DNA of 43,280 nt from an uncultured Bacteroidia bacterium (GCA_903834845.1 CAILKW010000139.1:1-43280); one strand, 5' to 3'; shown: positions 16,563 through 25,891, counted from the first letter of the stretch. Translations and numbers: made by a program. Notes: generated by a model from the sequence alone, not told the origin.

Positions 16563-17204
16563 TTATAATTGATTCGCAATTTTTTGGTAAATGATATACG
16601 AATAAACGATCGGAACAACCGTGATTACAATAATAATAGGAAGCATAACAAGTGCAGCATTTTTGACAAAGAACAAAGAAACAATTCCCAAAATGCCGCC
16701 CCAAAACCATAACTTTCCCGCCAGTTTGTGAGTTCTGATCCAAACCTCATCGTTGTTGAGCGTCCATGGAACTTTTATTCCAACAAAATAATTAGGGCTG
16801 ATGTTGCCCATGTAGATACCCAGCAATGTAAAAAGAATAAAAACAGAAATAGGAACGAAAGACCCTATCTTGCTAATTCCATGTAATTCATTGTATATCA
16901 CAACAGTGTTTAATAATCCTAAAAATGCACTTAAAATGATTCTTATTTTAAAATAGGTGCTGCTGAAAAGTTCGTAATTGCTCTTTCGGGGATCGATAAA
17001 CGGCACAACGATTAATAGTAAATATAAACCCAACGGTAAAAAAATAAATACCAACTTCGACCCATAACCGTTTGGCTCACCATTTCCATCGAAATGAACA
17101 GGTAACCTATCAGGAAGAACACTCCAGTTTACAAGGAGATAAATTATAGGGAGAGCTGTTAATAAAATAATAATCAGCTCCTTGCGAATCGTTTGAAATG
17201 TCAT
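16563..17204 (-). CDS. SdpI/DUF1648 family membrane protein
   Basis: A 213-residue integral membrane protein with about six hydrophobic segments. The N-terminal stretch LPDRLPVHFDGNGEPNGYGSK is the DUF1648 signature, and NYFVGIKVPWTLNNDEVWIRTHKLAGKLWFWGG is the SdpI-like part (positions ~138-170). In Bacillus, SdpI gives immunity to the SDP toxin and senses it; in Bacteroidota similar proteins are widespread and their role is unknown. No SdpR-type repressor or toxin gene is adjacent. It is first in a likely three-gene unit with the hydrolase and the TPR kinase, which may hint at envelope-stress sensing. Confidence 0.85.
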   Translation of the reverse strand: MTFQTIRKELIIILLTALPIIYLLVNWSVLPDRLPVHFDGNGEPNGYGSKLVFIFLPLGLYLLLIVVPFIDPRKSNYELFSSTYFKIRIILSAFLGLLNTVVIYNELHGISKIGSFVPISVFILFTLLGIYMGNISPNYFVGIKVPWTLNNDEVWIRTHKLAGKLWFWGGILGIVSLFFVKNAALVMLPIIIVITVVPIVYSYIIYQKIANQL

Positions 17205-17392
17205 ACATTTTGATTTTTAGTATTTTTTCTTGAAGAAAAACAAATTGAAATTCAGCGCAAGTTACAGAAAAAAAATGTTCCTGATTAATTCAATTTTTCA
17301 TGTGTTTGCTGCTAAAAATTTAACTTACAAAAATCATAGACAGTTTGAATCAAAATGACTACCTTTTGCCCCTTAAAAAACAGACTTTAAAT

Positions 17393-19507
17393 ATGAGAAA
17401 ACAGATCTTTATCTTTGTCGGCTTAGTAGTAGCACTTGGGACGGTTGCACAGAAAAATGAGAATCCGGGAGTCAGCAAAAACCCGTTTTTTGATTCTTAT
17501 AAAACACCTTATCAGGTTCCCCCTTTTGATCTCATTAAACCTGAACATTTTATACCTGCCCTTGAAGAAGGCATTAAACAGCAATTAGCTGAAATTAACT
17601 TAATTATAACACAAAAGGGTGTTCCTGATTTTAACAATACCATTTTGCCTTACGATAACTCAGGTGAGTTACTTTCGAAAGCTTCGAGGGTTTTTTCCAA
17701 CCTAAACGGAGCCAATACTAACCCCGTAATGCAGAAACTGGCGCGTGAAATTTCACCGAAAATGACAAAACATGGTGATGATATTTCTCTTAACCCCGAA
17801 TTATTCAAAAAAATTAAAAGTGTTTACGAACACAGGGTATCTCTTGGTCTTGATGCCGATAAACTGAGGGTAGTAGAGAAAATATATAACGATTTCGTTC
17901 GCGGAGGAGCAAACCTCTCTGCATCTGATCAAACTAAACTGCGGACATTGAACGAAGCTCTTTCAAAATTGAGCCTTCAGTTTGGCGAAAATGTATTGGC
18001 CGAAACAAATAAAAATTTTCGGTTGATAGTCTCGAATGAAAAAGATCTTGATGGTCTCCCATCTGATGTAATTGAGGCTGCGGTAATTCAGGCAAAAAAA
18101 GACAGCACTCCAGGTAAATGGAGCTTCACCCTTCAAAAACCAAGTATGCTGCCGTTTCTTCAATTCGCAAAAAACCGCGCCTTACGCGAAAAGCTCTACA
18201 AAGGATATTTTATGCGTTGCGATAATGGAAACAGTGCCGACAATAAGGAAATTATTAAGAAGATTGTTAAGCTCCGCGATGAAAAAGCAAAATTGATGGG
18301 ATATCCGAATTATGCCTCATTTGTTATAAATGAAAATATGGCCCAAACTCCGGCAAATGTTGATGCCTTTCTCAATAAACTATGGATTCCGGCACTAAAT
18401 CGCGCTAAAACCGAATGTCAAGAAATGCAATCCATTATAGATAAGGAGGGGGGCAACTTTAAATTGCAATCGTGGGATTGGTGGTTCTATTCCGAAAAAT
18501 TGCGCAAGGCAAAATACGATCTTGACGAATCGGAAATAAAACCATATTTCAGCCTTGAGAATGTTCAAAATGGGATCTTCTATGTTGCCAATAAGTTATA
18601 TGGTATTACCTTTGAAAAAAGGACTGATATTCCGGTATATAACCCCGAAGTGGTGTCTTTCGTAGTAAAAGAGGCTAACGGGTCGCATATTGGGGTTTTG
18701 TATTTGGATTACCACCCGCGTGATGGTAAAAGAGCCGGAGCCTGGTGTACTACTTACAGGTCTCAGAAATACAGAGACGGGAAAAAAATCACTCCTGTAG
18801 TTTCGATGGTTATGAATTTTACACGTCCTGCAGGAAATGTTCCAGCTTTGTTTAGTTTCGATGAAGTGACTACACTGTTTCATGAGTTTGGCCACGCACT
18901 TCACCGCTTATTTCAGGATCAGCCTTACGACAGAACAGCAGGTGACGTGCCACGCGATTTTGTTGAATTACCATCTCAAATTATGGAAAATTGGGCATCA
19001 GAACCTACTGTTCTTAAAGGATATGCGAAGCACTACATTACAGGGAAAGCTATTCCGGATGCACTAATATCGAAACTTGAAAAGAGTCGGCAGTTTAATC
19101 AAGGATTCGAAACTGTTGAATATCTTGCTGCTTCGATTCTTGATATTAAATATCACACCCCCGCTACTCCGGTAATTTCTGATGTTAATTTATTTGAAAA
19201 GGAATCACTTGCAAAAGAGGGACTTATTCCTGAGATTTTGCCACGATACAGAAGCACTTATTTTTCACATATATTCAGTGGTGGATATTCGGCAGGTTAT
19301 TACGTATATATTTGGGCAGCAGTCCTTGACGCAGATGCTTTTCAGGCTTTTAAAGAAAGTGGCGACCTGTTCAACCCTGCACTTGCCGCCAAATTTCGTG
19401 AATTGCTCACAAAAAGCGGGTCCAAAGACGGAATGGATATTTATAACCAATTTAGAGGAAAAGCTCCTGATATTCAACCGCTTTTACAACGCAGAGGCTT
19501 AGATTAA
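17393..19507 (+). CDS. dcp: M3 family metallopeptidase (peptidyl-dipeptidase Dcp-like), exported
   Basis: A 704-residue zinc oligopeptidase. The ATG at 17393 starts a signal peptide (MRKQIFIFVGLVVALGTVAQ); a TTG upstream at 17345 merely extends the frame. The zinc motif HEFGH is at 497-501 in TLFHEFGHALH, and the third ligand Glu lies in the MENWASEP stretch just downstream. The N-terminal helical part includes NPFFDSYKTPYQVPPFDLIKPEHFIPA, characteristic of bacterial Dcp. The C-terminus has YFSHIFSGGYSAGYYVYIWAAVLDADAF, the conserved substrate-tyrosine region. It removes C-terminal dipeptides from peptides, probably in the periplasm. It is likely monocistronic; the NYN gene starts 25 bases after its stop. 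Confidence 0.93.
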   Translation: MRKQIFIFVGLVVALGTVAQKNENPGVSKNPFFDSYKTPYQVPPFDLIKPEHFIPALEEGIKQQLAEINLIITQKGVPDFNNTILPYDNSGELLSKASRVFSNLNGANTNPVMQKLAREISPKMTKHGDDISLNPELFKKIKSVYEHRVSLGLDADKLRVVEKIYNDFVRGGANLSASDQTKLRTLNEALSKLSLQFGENVLAETNKNFRLIVSNEKDLDGLPSDVIEAAVIQAKKDSTPGKWSFTLQKPSMLPFLQFAKNRALREKLYKGYFMRCDNGNSADNKEIIKKIVKLRDEKAKLMGYPNYASFVINENMAQTPANVDAFLNKLWIPALNRAKTECQEMQSIIDKEGGNFKLQSWDWWFYSEKLRKAKYDLDESEIKPYFSLENVQNGIFYVANKLYGITFEKRTDIPVYNPEVVSFVVKEANGSHIGVLYLDYHPRDGKRAGAWCTTYRSQKYRDGKKITPVVSMVMNFTRPAGNVPALFSFDEVTTLFHEFGHALHRLFQDQPYDRTAGDVPRDFVELPSQIMENWASEPTVLKGYAKHYITGKAIPDALISKLEKSRQFNQGFETVEYLAASILDIKYHTPATPVISDVNLFEKESLAKEGLIPEILPRYRSTYFSHIFSGGYSAGYYVYIWAAVLDADAFQAFKESGDLFNPALAAKFRELLTKSGSKDGMDIYNQFRGKAPDIQPLLQRRGLD

Positions 19508-19532
19508 AATTTTGATCAAATAATTATTCAGA

Positions 19533-20318
19533 ATGGAATTAACACGCGATCCTCGTTTGGCTGTGCTCTTTGATGCCGATAACGTTCCCTACTCCAACGT
19601 AAGAGGGATGCTTGCAGAAATTGCAAAATACGGAACACCAACCTTTAAAAGAATCTATGGCGACTGGACAAAACCTACTGTAGCAGGCTGGAAAACCGTG
19701 CTCCTCGAAAACGGCATCACTCCTGTGCAACAATACAGTTACACCACAGGAAAAAATGCAACTGATTCGGCAATGATCATTGACGCAATGGATATTCTCT
19801 ACACAGGCAGAGTTGATGGTTTTTGTATTGTATCGAGCGACAGCGACTTTACGAGGCTTGCAACCCGCTTGCGTGAGGCTGGTATGAAAGTTTATGGTAT
19901 CGGTGAGAAGAAAACACCTACACCATTTATAGCAGCTTGCGACAAGTTTATCTATCTTGAAATCCTTAAACCGGTAGAAACGATTGTCAAACAAATTGTT
20001 ACTACAAAGATAGAATCCAAAAAACAAACAAAAATTAAGGAGGTGGCGCAAGCCACTCCTGTAAACGCTATCGAGATTGCAAATAAATGGCTTTCCAAAG
20101 TAATTTCTGACAGTATTAATGATCTTGCAGATGAAAATGGTTGGGCTTTTTTAGGTGATCTTGGTAACCTGATTCTGAAAAAGCAACCCGATTTTGACCC
20201 GAGAAACTATGGGTTTAAAAAGTTGGTGCCGCTAATTAAAAGCTTCGATCAGTTCGAGATAGATGAACGGGAGACGGGAAAAAAGAATACTACTCTGGTT
20301 TTTGTCAGAACAAAATAG
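19533..20318 (+). CDS. NYN-domain ribonuclease-like protein with C-terminal OST-HTH/LOTUS domain
   Basis: A 261-residue protein. Residues ~8-150 form a NYN (PIN-like) nuclease domain with the acidic centre visible: D14 and D16 in LFDADNVPYSN, D78 in NATDSAMIIDAMD, and D103/D105 in SSDSDFTRLATRL. Residues ~175-258 look like an OST-HTH/LOTUS winged helix (WAFLGDLGNLILKKQPDFDPRNYG, then KKLVPLIKSFDQFEI), an RNA-binding module. The LabA-like pairing of NYN with OST-HTH is common in bacteria and is taken to be an RNA-processing enzyme of unknown target. It lies upstream of the bifunctional nuclease, thyA and folA genes with short gaps, so they may be co-transcribed. Confidence 0.88.
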   Translation: MELTRDPRLAVLFDADNVPYSNVRGMLAEIAKYGTPTFKRIYGDWTKPTVAGWKTVLLENGITPVQQYSYTTGKNATDSAMIIDAMDILYTGRVDGFCIVSSDSDFTRLATRLREAGMKVYGIGEKKTPTPFIAACDKFIYLEILKPVETIVKQIVTTKIESKKQTKIKEVAQATPVNAIEIANKWLSKVISDSINDLADENGWAFLGDLGNLILKKQPDFDPRNYGFKKLVPLIKSFDQFEIDERETGKKNTTLVFVRTK

Positions 20319-20373
20319 AATTAAAGGAAAACTAATTATATTTGTTCTTTTATCTAACCATGTCATTTTTGAA

Positions 20374-20967
20374 ATGAGAAAAGTAAAATTAAATATTCTT
20401 GGCTTGTCGTATAGCCAGACACAAACAGGGGCTTACGCGTTGGTACTATCTGAGGTTGACGGGAATAGAAGAATTCCTATAATTATTGGTGCCGTTGAGG
20501 CACAAGCTATTGCAATACAATTAGAAGGTCTGAAACCTCCCCGACCGCTTACGCACGACCTTTTTCTGAATGTAGCTTTGGCCTTCAATATCGAAATTTC
20601 CGAAGTTTTCATCCACAAACTTGAAGAAGGGATCTTTTATGCCGAAATTGTTTGCGAACAGAATTCAAACCGTATCAGGATTGATTCAAGAACATCAGAT
20701 GCAATTGCACTTGCTCTGCGATTCGATTGTCCGATCTTTACTACAGAAGAAATTATTGAGAAGGCGGGAATAATAATGGAGTTTGACGATTCAGACGAGG
20801 AAGGCGAAACTTCTGACAGTAATAACAAAACTTCGTCAAAGCATATTGATTATTCGGAATATTTGCCCGAAGAATTAAACGAACTCCTTGATGCAGCTGT
20901 CGCTGACGAAGATTACGAAAAAGCTTCAGAAATCAGGGACGAAATCAACAAAAGAAAGCCGCTATAA
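20374..20967 (+). CDS. Bifunctional nuclease family protein (DUF151) with C-terminal UVR motif
   Basis: A 197-residue protein. The DUF151/bifunctional nuclease domain covers residues ~1-130 ([49 protein letters not shown]). The C-terminus, after an acidic linker, holds a UvrB/UvrC-type interaction motif ([20 protein letters not shown]). Bacterial relatives have been reported with RNase and DNase activity. The frame is open upstream to 20263, but [12 protein letters not shown] at 20374 is the natural start. Its stop overlaps the thyA start by one base (TAATG), indicating translational coupling. Confidence 0.9.
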   Translation: MRKVKLNILGLSYSQTQTGAYALVLSEVDGNRRIPIIIGAVEAQAIAIQLEGLKPPRPLTHDLFLNVALAFNIEISEVFIHKLEEGIFYAEIVCEQNSNRIRIDSRTSDAIALALRFDCPIFTTEEIIEKAGIIMEFDDSDEEGETSDSNNKTSSKHIDYSEYLPEELNELLDAAVADEDYEKASEIRDEINKRKPL

Positions 20968-21761
20968 TGAAACAATATCTCGATCTCTTGCGGTATGTTC
21001 TTGATAATGGAAAACCTCGGGAAGATAGAACCGGTACAGGAACGAAAAGTGTATTTGGATACCAGATGCGTTTCAACCTCGCAGAAGGTTTCCCTGTTGT
21101 TACTACAAAAAAACTTCATTTAAAATCAATTATTCATGAATTGCTTTGGTTTCTGTCCGGCAATACAAATGTGAAATATCTTAAAGATAATGGGGTGAGA
21201 ATCTGGAACGAGTGGGCTGACGAAAACGGAGATCTTGGCCACATATATGGCTATCAATGGCGATCGTGGCCTACACCAGAAGGCAATTCTGTTGATCAGA
21301 TTTCTCAGTTGATAGAAAACATCAAAACCAATCCGACATCCAGAAGACTAATTGTAAGTGCCTGGAATGTAGGAGATCTTGATAAAATGAATCTTCCGCC
21401 ATGCCATTTGTTGTTTCAATTCTATGTTATTGATGGTAAATTATCGTGTCAGCTTTATCAGCGAAGTGCGGATGTTTTTCTGGGTGTTCCGTTCAATATT
21501 GCTTCTTATGCTTTGCTGACAATGATGGTGTCGCAGGTAACCGGATTAAAACCAGGTGATTTTGTACATACTTTTGGAGATGCTCATATCTACAATAACC
21601 ATTTCGAGCAGGTAAATCTTCAACTCTCACATACCCCTTTTGCATTACCACAGATGGTGATCAATGCAGATGTAAAGTCAATTTTTGATTTTAAATATGA
21701 AGATTTCGAATTAGTCAATTATCAAAGTCACCCTCATATAAAAGGTGAGGTTTCAATATAA
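20967..21761 (+). CDS. thyA: Thymidylate synthase
   Basis: A 264-residue enzyme, the same length as the E. coli protein. It methylates dUMP to dTMP with methylene-tetrahydrofolate, producing dihydrofolate. The catalytic Cys is C146 in [12 protein letters not shown]; also visible are [13 protein letters not shown] (phosphate loop), [25 protein letters not shown] and [12 protein letters not shown]. It starts in a TAATG overlap with the bifunctional nuclease, and folA follows by 6 bases, so dihydrofolate made here is recycled by the next gene product. Cytoplasmic, highly conserved and apparently intact. Confidence 0.98.
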   Translation: MKQYLDLLRYVLDNGKPREDRTGTGTKSVFGYQMRFNLAEGFPVVTTKKLHLKSIIHELLWFLSGNTNVKYLKDNGVRIWNEWADENGDLGHIYGYQWRSWPTPEGNSVDQISQLIENIKTNPTSRRLIVSAWNVGDLDKMNLPPCHLLFQFYVIDGKLSCQLYQRSADVFLGVPFNIASYALLTMMVSQVTGLKPGDFVHTFGDAHIYNNHFEQVNLQLSHTPFALPQMVINADVKSIFDFKYEDFELVNYQSHPHIKGEVSI

Positions 21762-21767
21762 CCGATT

Positions 21768-22262
21768 ATGATTTATCCCAATATTGCTATTATTGTAGCT
21801 GTTGCACAGAATTTTGCCATTGGCCGTAATAACGATTTGTTGTTTCATCTCCCCAATGATTTGAAGCGATTCAAAAAAATCACTTCCGGCCAAGCAGTAA
21901 TTATGGGAAAAAATACCCTTTTTTCACTTCCCAATGGGCCATTACCCAACCGTAGGAATATTGTTATTACAGATGTTCCAAACGAAACCTTTGACAATTG
22001 CGAAACTGTCTATTCGATAGATGAGGCAGTTGAAGCAGTTAAAAACGAACAACTCGCTTTTGTAATAGGTGGCGGGATGATCTACCGGCAGTTTTATCCC
22101 ATTGCCGGGAAACTCTTTCTAACAATGGTGGATATGGATTTCGAGGCCGATACTTTTTTCCCTGAGATAAATTTTAATGATTGGATGGAGCTGTCGCGTG
22201 AAAAATTTTACGACGAAAAAAACAACTTCAGCTATTCAAATATTGATCTTGTAAGGGTATAA
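21768..22262 (+). CDS. folA: Dihydrofolate reductase
   Basis: A 164-residue DHFR that reduces dihydrofolate to tetrahydrofolate with NADPH. Recognisable segments are IAIIVAVAQNFAIGRNNDLLFHLP, the catalytic acid D31 in LPNDLKRFKKITSG, the NADPH-binding VIMGKNTLFSLPNGPLPNRRNIVIT and FVIGGGMIYRQF. It forms the thyA-folA pair usual in bacteria. The gene is convergent with the disrupted AAA-ATPase gene (33-base gap); no clear terminator hairpin is seen there. Confidence 0.96.
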   Translation: MIYPNIAIIVAVAQNFAIGRNNDLLFHLPNDLKRFKKITSGQAVIMGKNTLFSLPNGPLPNRRNIVITDVPNETFDNCETVYSIDEAVEAVKNEQLAFVIGGGMIYRQFYPIAGKLFLTMVDMDFEADTFFPEINFNDWMELSREKFYDEKNNFSYSNIDLVRV

Positions 22263-22295
22263 TTACAAAACAAAGGTAGATCAAACATATTGTAT

Positions 22296-24026
22296 TCATT
22301 CCAGACAATCAATGTATAACAACTTTTTGGCAGAAGCAACAATGATGATTTTGGTTGTTTTAAATCTATCATTTGTAGTATATTGCGATAATTGAGCAGT
22401 AGCGGTTTGGACTGCCTGATTTATTGCAACTTCCTCTTTTTCAGGTGTTTCAATTTCTGCGGCTTTAATGTATTTTAACTCAATATTATAATCAAATTTT
22501 ACATATTGGGTGAATCTCCTGTCCGGTTCAAGGCAAATATCTGCGTATCCTTTGTTTTTTTCTTTTTCGCTGATTACATCATAAAGGTTTGTCAGATTCA
22601 GCCAGGCTAAAAGGAAAGTTATAAGCCCTTCTTCATGGAAAACAAAATCGCGAATTGAAACTGCTTCATAAAATTTATCAATAATATATTGGAACAAAGG
22701 CCGCCAAATACCTGCGAGCGCAATTTGGGAAAAACAGTTGTTAAGAAAATCGACCTTTAAATCCAAAGAATAAAATTCACTGATAGATTTACGGATATAA
22801 TCCCATATTAAATTATTAATGAGTTTATTAGGAATTTTAAAAGTGATATTCTCAATAAAATCGATTTTTTCGATCGTTAAAAACCCAAGGTAAAACAGCA
22901 GTGATTTGAACTTTTCATCTGATATGAGTTCATCAAGTGCGAAACTTCTGACCAGGGTACTCACAGTTTGCCTGGTTTCGGCTATTTCGCTTAAGATATT
23001 AAAATTACCATTGAGCTTTCTATCCTGAATAATTAGGAAACGAAGTTTCCCATAATCAGTACGCAAATTTTCATCGATAAGATTAGAGGGTATCCGCTTT
23101 AAAGAAAGATATTCCTTTAAAAAATATAGGATAGATGTTGAATTAAAAATATTGTTTTCATGAAAATTCGCATCAAAACAATAATTGTTGTACCATTCTG
23201 ATAATAAAGGAAATAGCGTCTCAAACTGTCCGGGGATATAATAATCAATAATTTCCTGGAGTTCGTTCCTGTTAAAACCTGCCATTGACCCGAAATCAGG
23301 CCAAAGTGAAATATTATCTCCAATGTTAAACCCACTGGTTATATCTGCCATAACCATAGGGGTCACTCCGGAAATAAAGAGGCGATCAATTCCCCGACTA
23401 TCGGTTAAACCCTTAATCATGGTGAAAAAATTGCGTAAAAACCCGCCGGAATGGGTAATTTGCTGATAGGTTTCGGGGCTGTGTTCAACTAAAACATTAT
23501 TGGCAAAATTATCGTATTCATCAATAATCAAGTAAAAGGAGACATACTTTGCCCTCATTTCAGTATGGAAAATTAAGAGCATATCGGCAGGATCAATTTG
23601 ATTTTCAATCTTCTTTATGATTTCCTAATCCAAAAAATAACGATTTTTATACTTCAGGATAAAGGAGTGCATTTCGCTCCAGATATGCAGGCAAAAACCT
23701 TGTTTAATTTGTTTGATGGTTCCCTGTGTCTTAACCATTGAAAAATTAAACCGTAACACAGGATATGAATTTCTTAACGGAGTAGGATTTTGCCCAATAT
23801 ACGTATCTCCAAACAACCTTTCGAATTGATCTGCCCCATTTATATCGTAATAATGTTCGAGCATCGAAATAAACAGGCTTTTTCCGAAACGGCGGGGACG
23901 GAGAAAAAACAAATACGGAGAACCCATATCCTCCATTAGTTTGATATATTTTGTTTTATCTACGTAATAATAATTCTCAGATTTTATTTTATCAAAGCTA
24001 CTTATCCCGTACGGTATTTTTTTCAT
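22296..24026 (-). pseudogene. AAA-ATPase-like / PD-(D/E)XK nuclease protein, interrupted by an in-frame TAG
   Basis: One continuous frame of 577 codons (with stop) is broken by a single TAG at 23627-23625, codon 134. Residues 1-133 carry the AAA-ATPase_like start (MKKIPYGISSFDKIKSENYY, YYVDKTKYIKLM) and a Walker-A-like RPRRFGKSLF. After the stop the frame continues EIIKKIENQIDPADMLLIF, with YLIIDEYDNFANNVL (Walker B-like) and ending in a PD-(D/E)XK-type nuclease domain (YADICLEPDRRF, then NIELKYIKAAE, where E-L-K is the catalytic triplet form). The family is very abundant in Bacteroidota as variable, fast-duplicating genes of unclear role. No indel is needed to restore it, so this is a recent nonsense change, a stop readthrough or a sequencing error. 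The 3' part could still be translated from an internal ATG at 23582. Confidence 0.9.
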
Positions 24027-24047
24027 TTCTTTTGCATTATTATCTTA

Positions 24048-24055
24048 CAAAGATA
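24048..24055 (-). promoter_or_regulatory. Predicted -7 element for the AAA-ATPase-like gene
   Basis: The minus strand reads TATCTTTG (exact TAnnTTTG), with the start codon 22 bases downstream. The gene therefore still has a plausible promoter despite the internal stop. The upstream TTTG box is not clear. Confidence 0.4.
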
Positions 24056-24183
24056 ATGAAAGATTAAAGATATTTTTCAGCTAATTCACAAGTCGATGAG
24101 TTGAATTTTTAATATATTATTATGAAAACAAATTATTTCAACTCGTATTATTTAAATCTATTTAGTTTAGTTTGAGACTGATA

Positions 24184-24380
24184 TTAACCCAATTTGCAGC
24201 TATTCGGTATGAATTATTTATAAATCAATAAATTAGCACTTTATGTTTTCGATTTGCAAATTATGGGCTTGTTCTTTATCAAGGAAACGTAATTTTAGAC
24301 ATCAAAGATTTTTTAAACGAATTGGAAAACAAAAAAAACACACGTTTTAGGGTATTAAAACTTGATTTTATGGCATTTTT
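24184..24380 (+). repeat. Diverged direct repeat, copy A (pairs with 28871-29068)
   Basis: This ~197-base AT-rich stretch aligns along its whole length with 28871-29068 in the same orientation. Shared blocks in order include TTAACCCAATTTGCAG, ATGAATTATT, TTTTCGAT, ACATCAAAG or GCATCAAAG followed by TTTTTT, GAAAACAA and GGCATTTTT. By eye roughly two thirds to three quarters of positions agree. No coding sequence was found in it. It abuts the decayed AAA-ATPase fragment. It may be an old mobile element, duplicated flank or ncRNA; the nature is unknown. Confidence 0.7.
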
Positions 24381-24394
24381 TCTTCTTTTTCAGG

Positions 24395-24593
24395 AAACGC
24401 AATTTGTCATAATCTGTACGTATATTCATATCAATCTATTCAATAGGAACTTCGCTGCCCCAAATATTCTTCTATAAAATACAAGATAGAAGTTGAGTTA
24501 AAAAGATTTTTTACTTTTTGTTTATTGTCGAAACAGTAATTGTCGTACCTTTCGGATAGTAAAGGAGAAAGTGATCCGTACTGTCCCGAAATA
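24395..24593 (-). pseudogene. Decayed fragment of a second AAA-ATPase/PD-(D/E)XK family gene
   Basis: Read on the minus strand, 24593 downward gives YISGQYGSLSPLLSERYDNY, then CFDN, NLFNSTSILYFIEEYLG. After a stop and a frameshift it continues as DMNIRTDYDKLRFL. This matches, nearly residue by residue, the intact neighbour's YIPGQFETLFPLLSEWYNNYCFD, FNSTSILYFLKEYLS and ENLRTDYGKLRFL (encoded at ~23030-23255). No more of the gene is present on either side. It is a clear relic of a paralogue, cut short at the border of the direct repeat copy. Confidence 0.85.
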
Positions 24594-24599
24594 TAAGAC

Positions 24600-24869
24600 T
24601 AAAACCTTTTTATACTGGACGCATAAATTTATTTTCTTTGGATATTGATGCCCATAAAGGTAAAATACCAATCCAAATAAATGCAAACCGATTATGTTGT
24701 GATGTGAAAGATTGACTTTAGACGGCTGTCGGCTGGCAACCTGCCATTCGTTGCTCGAATTTAATGGTTGGAGTAACAATATAAACCTTGCGGCAGGTTG
24801 TTGTTAATTTAAACCATAGGCAATCTGAAAAATATCTTATGAGAAAGATCAGGTATAGTGAAAAAGAAG
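24600..24869. other. Non-coding AT-rich gap with a 9-bp inverted repeat
   Basis: No supported gene is present between the decayed fragment and the EEP gene. The one structure noticed is CAACCTGCC (24737-24745) and its exact inverse GGCAGGTTG (24792-24800), 46 bases apart, which could be an old insertion-sequence end or a structured RNA. Nothing else is recognisable. Confidence 0.5.
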
Positions 24870-24877
24870 TACTTTTG
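24870..24877 (+). promoter_or_regulatory. Predicted -7 element for the EEP nuclease gene pair
   Basis: TACTTTTG followed by CA matches the Bacteroidota TAnnTTTG element; it lies about 107 bases before the ATG at 24984. No TTTG box is visible at the expected upstream distance. Confidence 0.4.
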
Positions 24878-24983
24878 CATCATAGGCTGGTAAGACAAGA
24901 CTGGAAAAAAACCACCAATGTGTGGGCAATATATTAGTTTACAAGTAATTATATTATACAGAAAAGAACTTTACAATATTACA

Positions 24984-25890
24984 ATGAAGTTTTTATATTG
25001 GAATATTAACAATCAACAGATACCTTTCGAAGAGAAGCTAAAGGAACTTCTTTCTGACAAGGAAATTGATGTTTTGATTTTATCTGAAAACAGGAATATC
25101 ACTGATTCAAAACTAACATTAGACACAGATCTCGTTACCGTCCCATTATTTTTAAACAATAGCAAATTAAAGTGGATAAATGTTTATTACCGAAAAAAAT
25201 GACAATTATCAAATAACACATTTTCATGAGTTTACAGAAATTGAGCATGACGAAGATAATGTAACAGATGGCCTTAAAAAAGGAAACACCAGACAGGTCA
25301 ATAGAATTCAAATATTCAAAATTTCAGGTAATATCCCAGACACCTTTTTTGCTTGCATCCATTTTCCCAGTAAATTGTTTCATGATGAAATTACTCACTT
25401 ACAAATTGTTCAAAATTATATAAGCAAAATACACAATGCAACGAAAGTTTCAGATAGACTTTTTGTTGTAGGTGATTTTAATATGGATCCATTTGATTAT
25501 GCGATGGTTGAACCAAAAGGGTTTAATGCCCACAACAATCGTGATCTGGTAGTTTCGGACACTAAGTTTAAATTTGGAAGCCATAACATACTGTATTATA
25601 ATCCCTCATGGACATTACTGGGTGATTTTGTAAATAAGTTAGACTATTCAAAACATAAAAGGACTGGAGGATCATTTTATTTCAAGAAAAAAATCTCACG
25701 TTCCCTCTATTGGCACTTAATAGACCAAATAATTATGAGAAAGTCTCTGATAAATGAGTTTGTATCAGAAGATTTGGAAATTATTGAAAATGAATTCATT
25801 AAAACCGAAATACTACGTGAACCTAAAAAAAATGAAAATAAAATCGACCATTTCCCATTAAAATTTTCATTTAACTTTAAAACGAAATAG
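24984..25890 (+). pseudogene. Endonuclease/exonuclease/phosphatase (EEP) family gene, frameshifted at an A7 run
   Basis: Two overlapping frames make up one EEP-fold protein of about 301 residues. The first starts at ATG 24984 (MKFLYWNINNQ, ELLSDKEIDVLILSENRNI) and ends ...KWINVYYRKK at a TGA. The second continues ...KNDNYQITHFHEF through the nuclease core FVVGDFNMDPFDYAMV and ends with DHFPLKFSFNF. Removing one A from the 7-A run at 25193-25199 joins them exactly. The Mg-dependent active site is otherwise present: Asn in WNIN, Glu in LSENR, Asp-Asn in GDFNMDP and His in DHFPL. The fold covers DNases, RNA-processing enzymes and lipid phosphatases. An indel in a homopolymer may be an assembly error, a true mutation, or slippage. 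The next gene starts 1 base after its stop. Confidence 0.82.
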
Positions 25891-25891
25891 A

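Noticed and set aside
16516-16743. N-terminal extension of the alpha/beta hydrolase
   Set aside because: It overlaps the SdpI-like gene and hides the clear signal peptide starting at 16515.
22296-23582. Separate gene for the C-terminal ATPase part
   Set aside because: The frame is continuous with 23625-24026 except for one TAG, and the N-terminal part fits the same family, so one interrupted gene is the simpler reading.
24522-24779. 85-residue minus-strand frame in the gap
   Set aside because: It runs over the decayed ATPase fragment in another frame and lacks any protein-like composition or motif.
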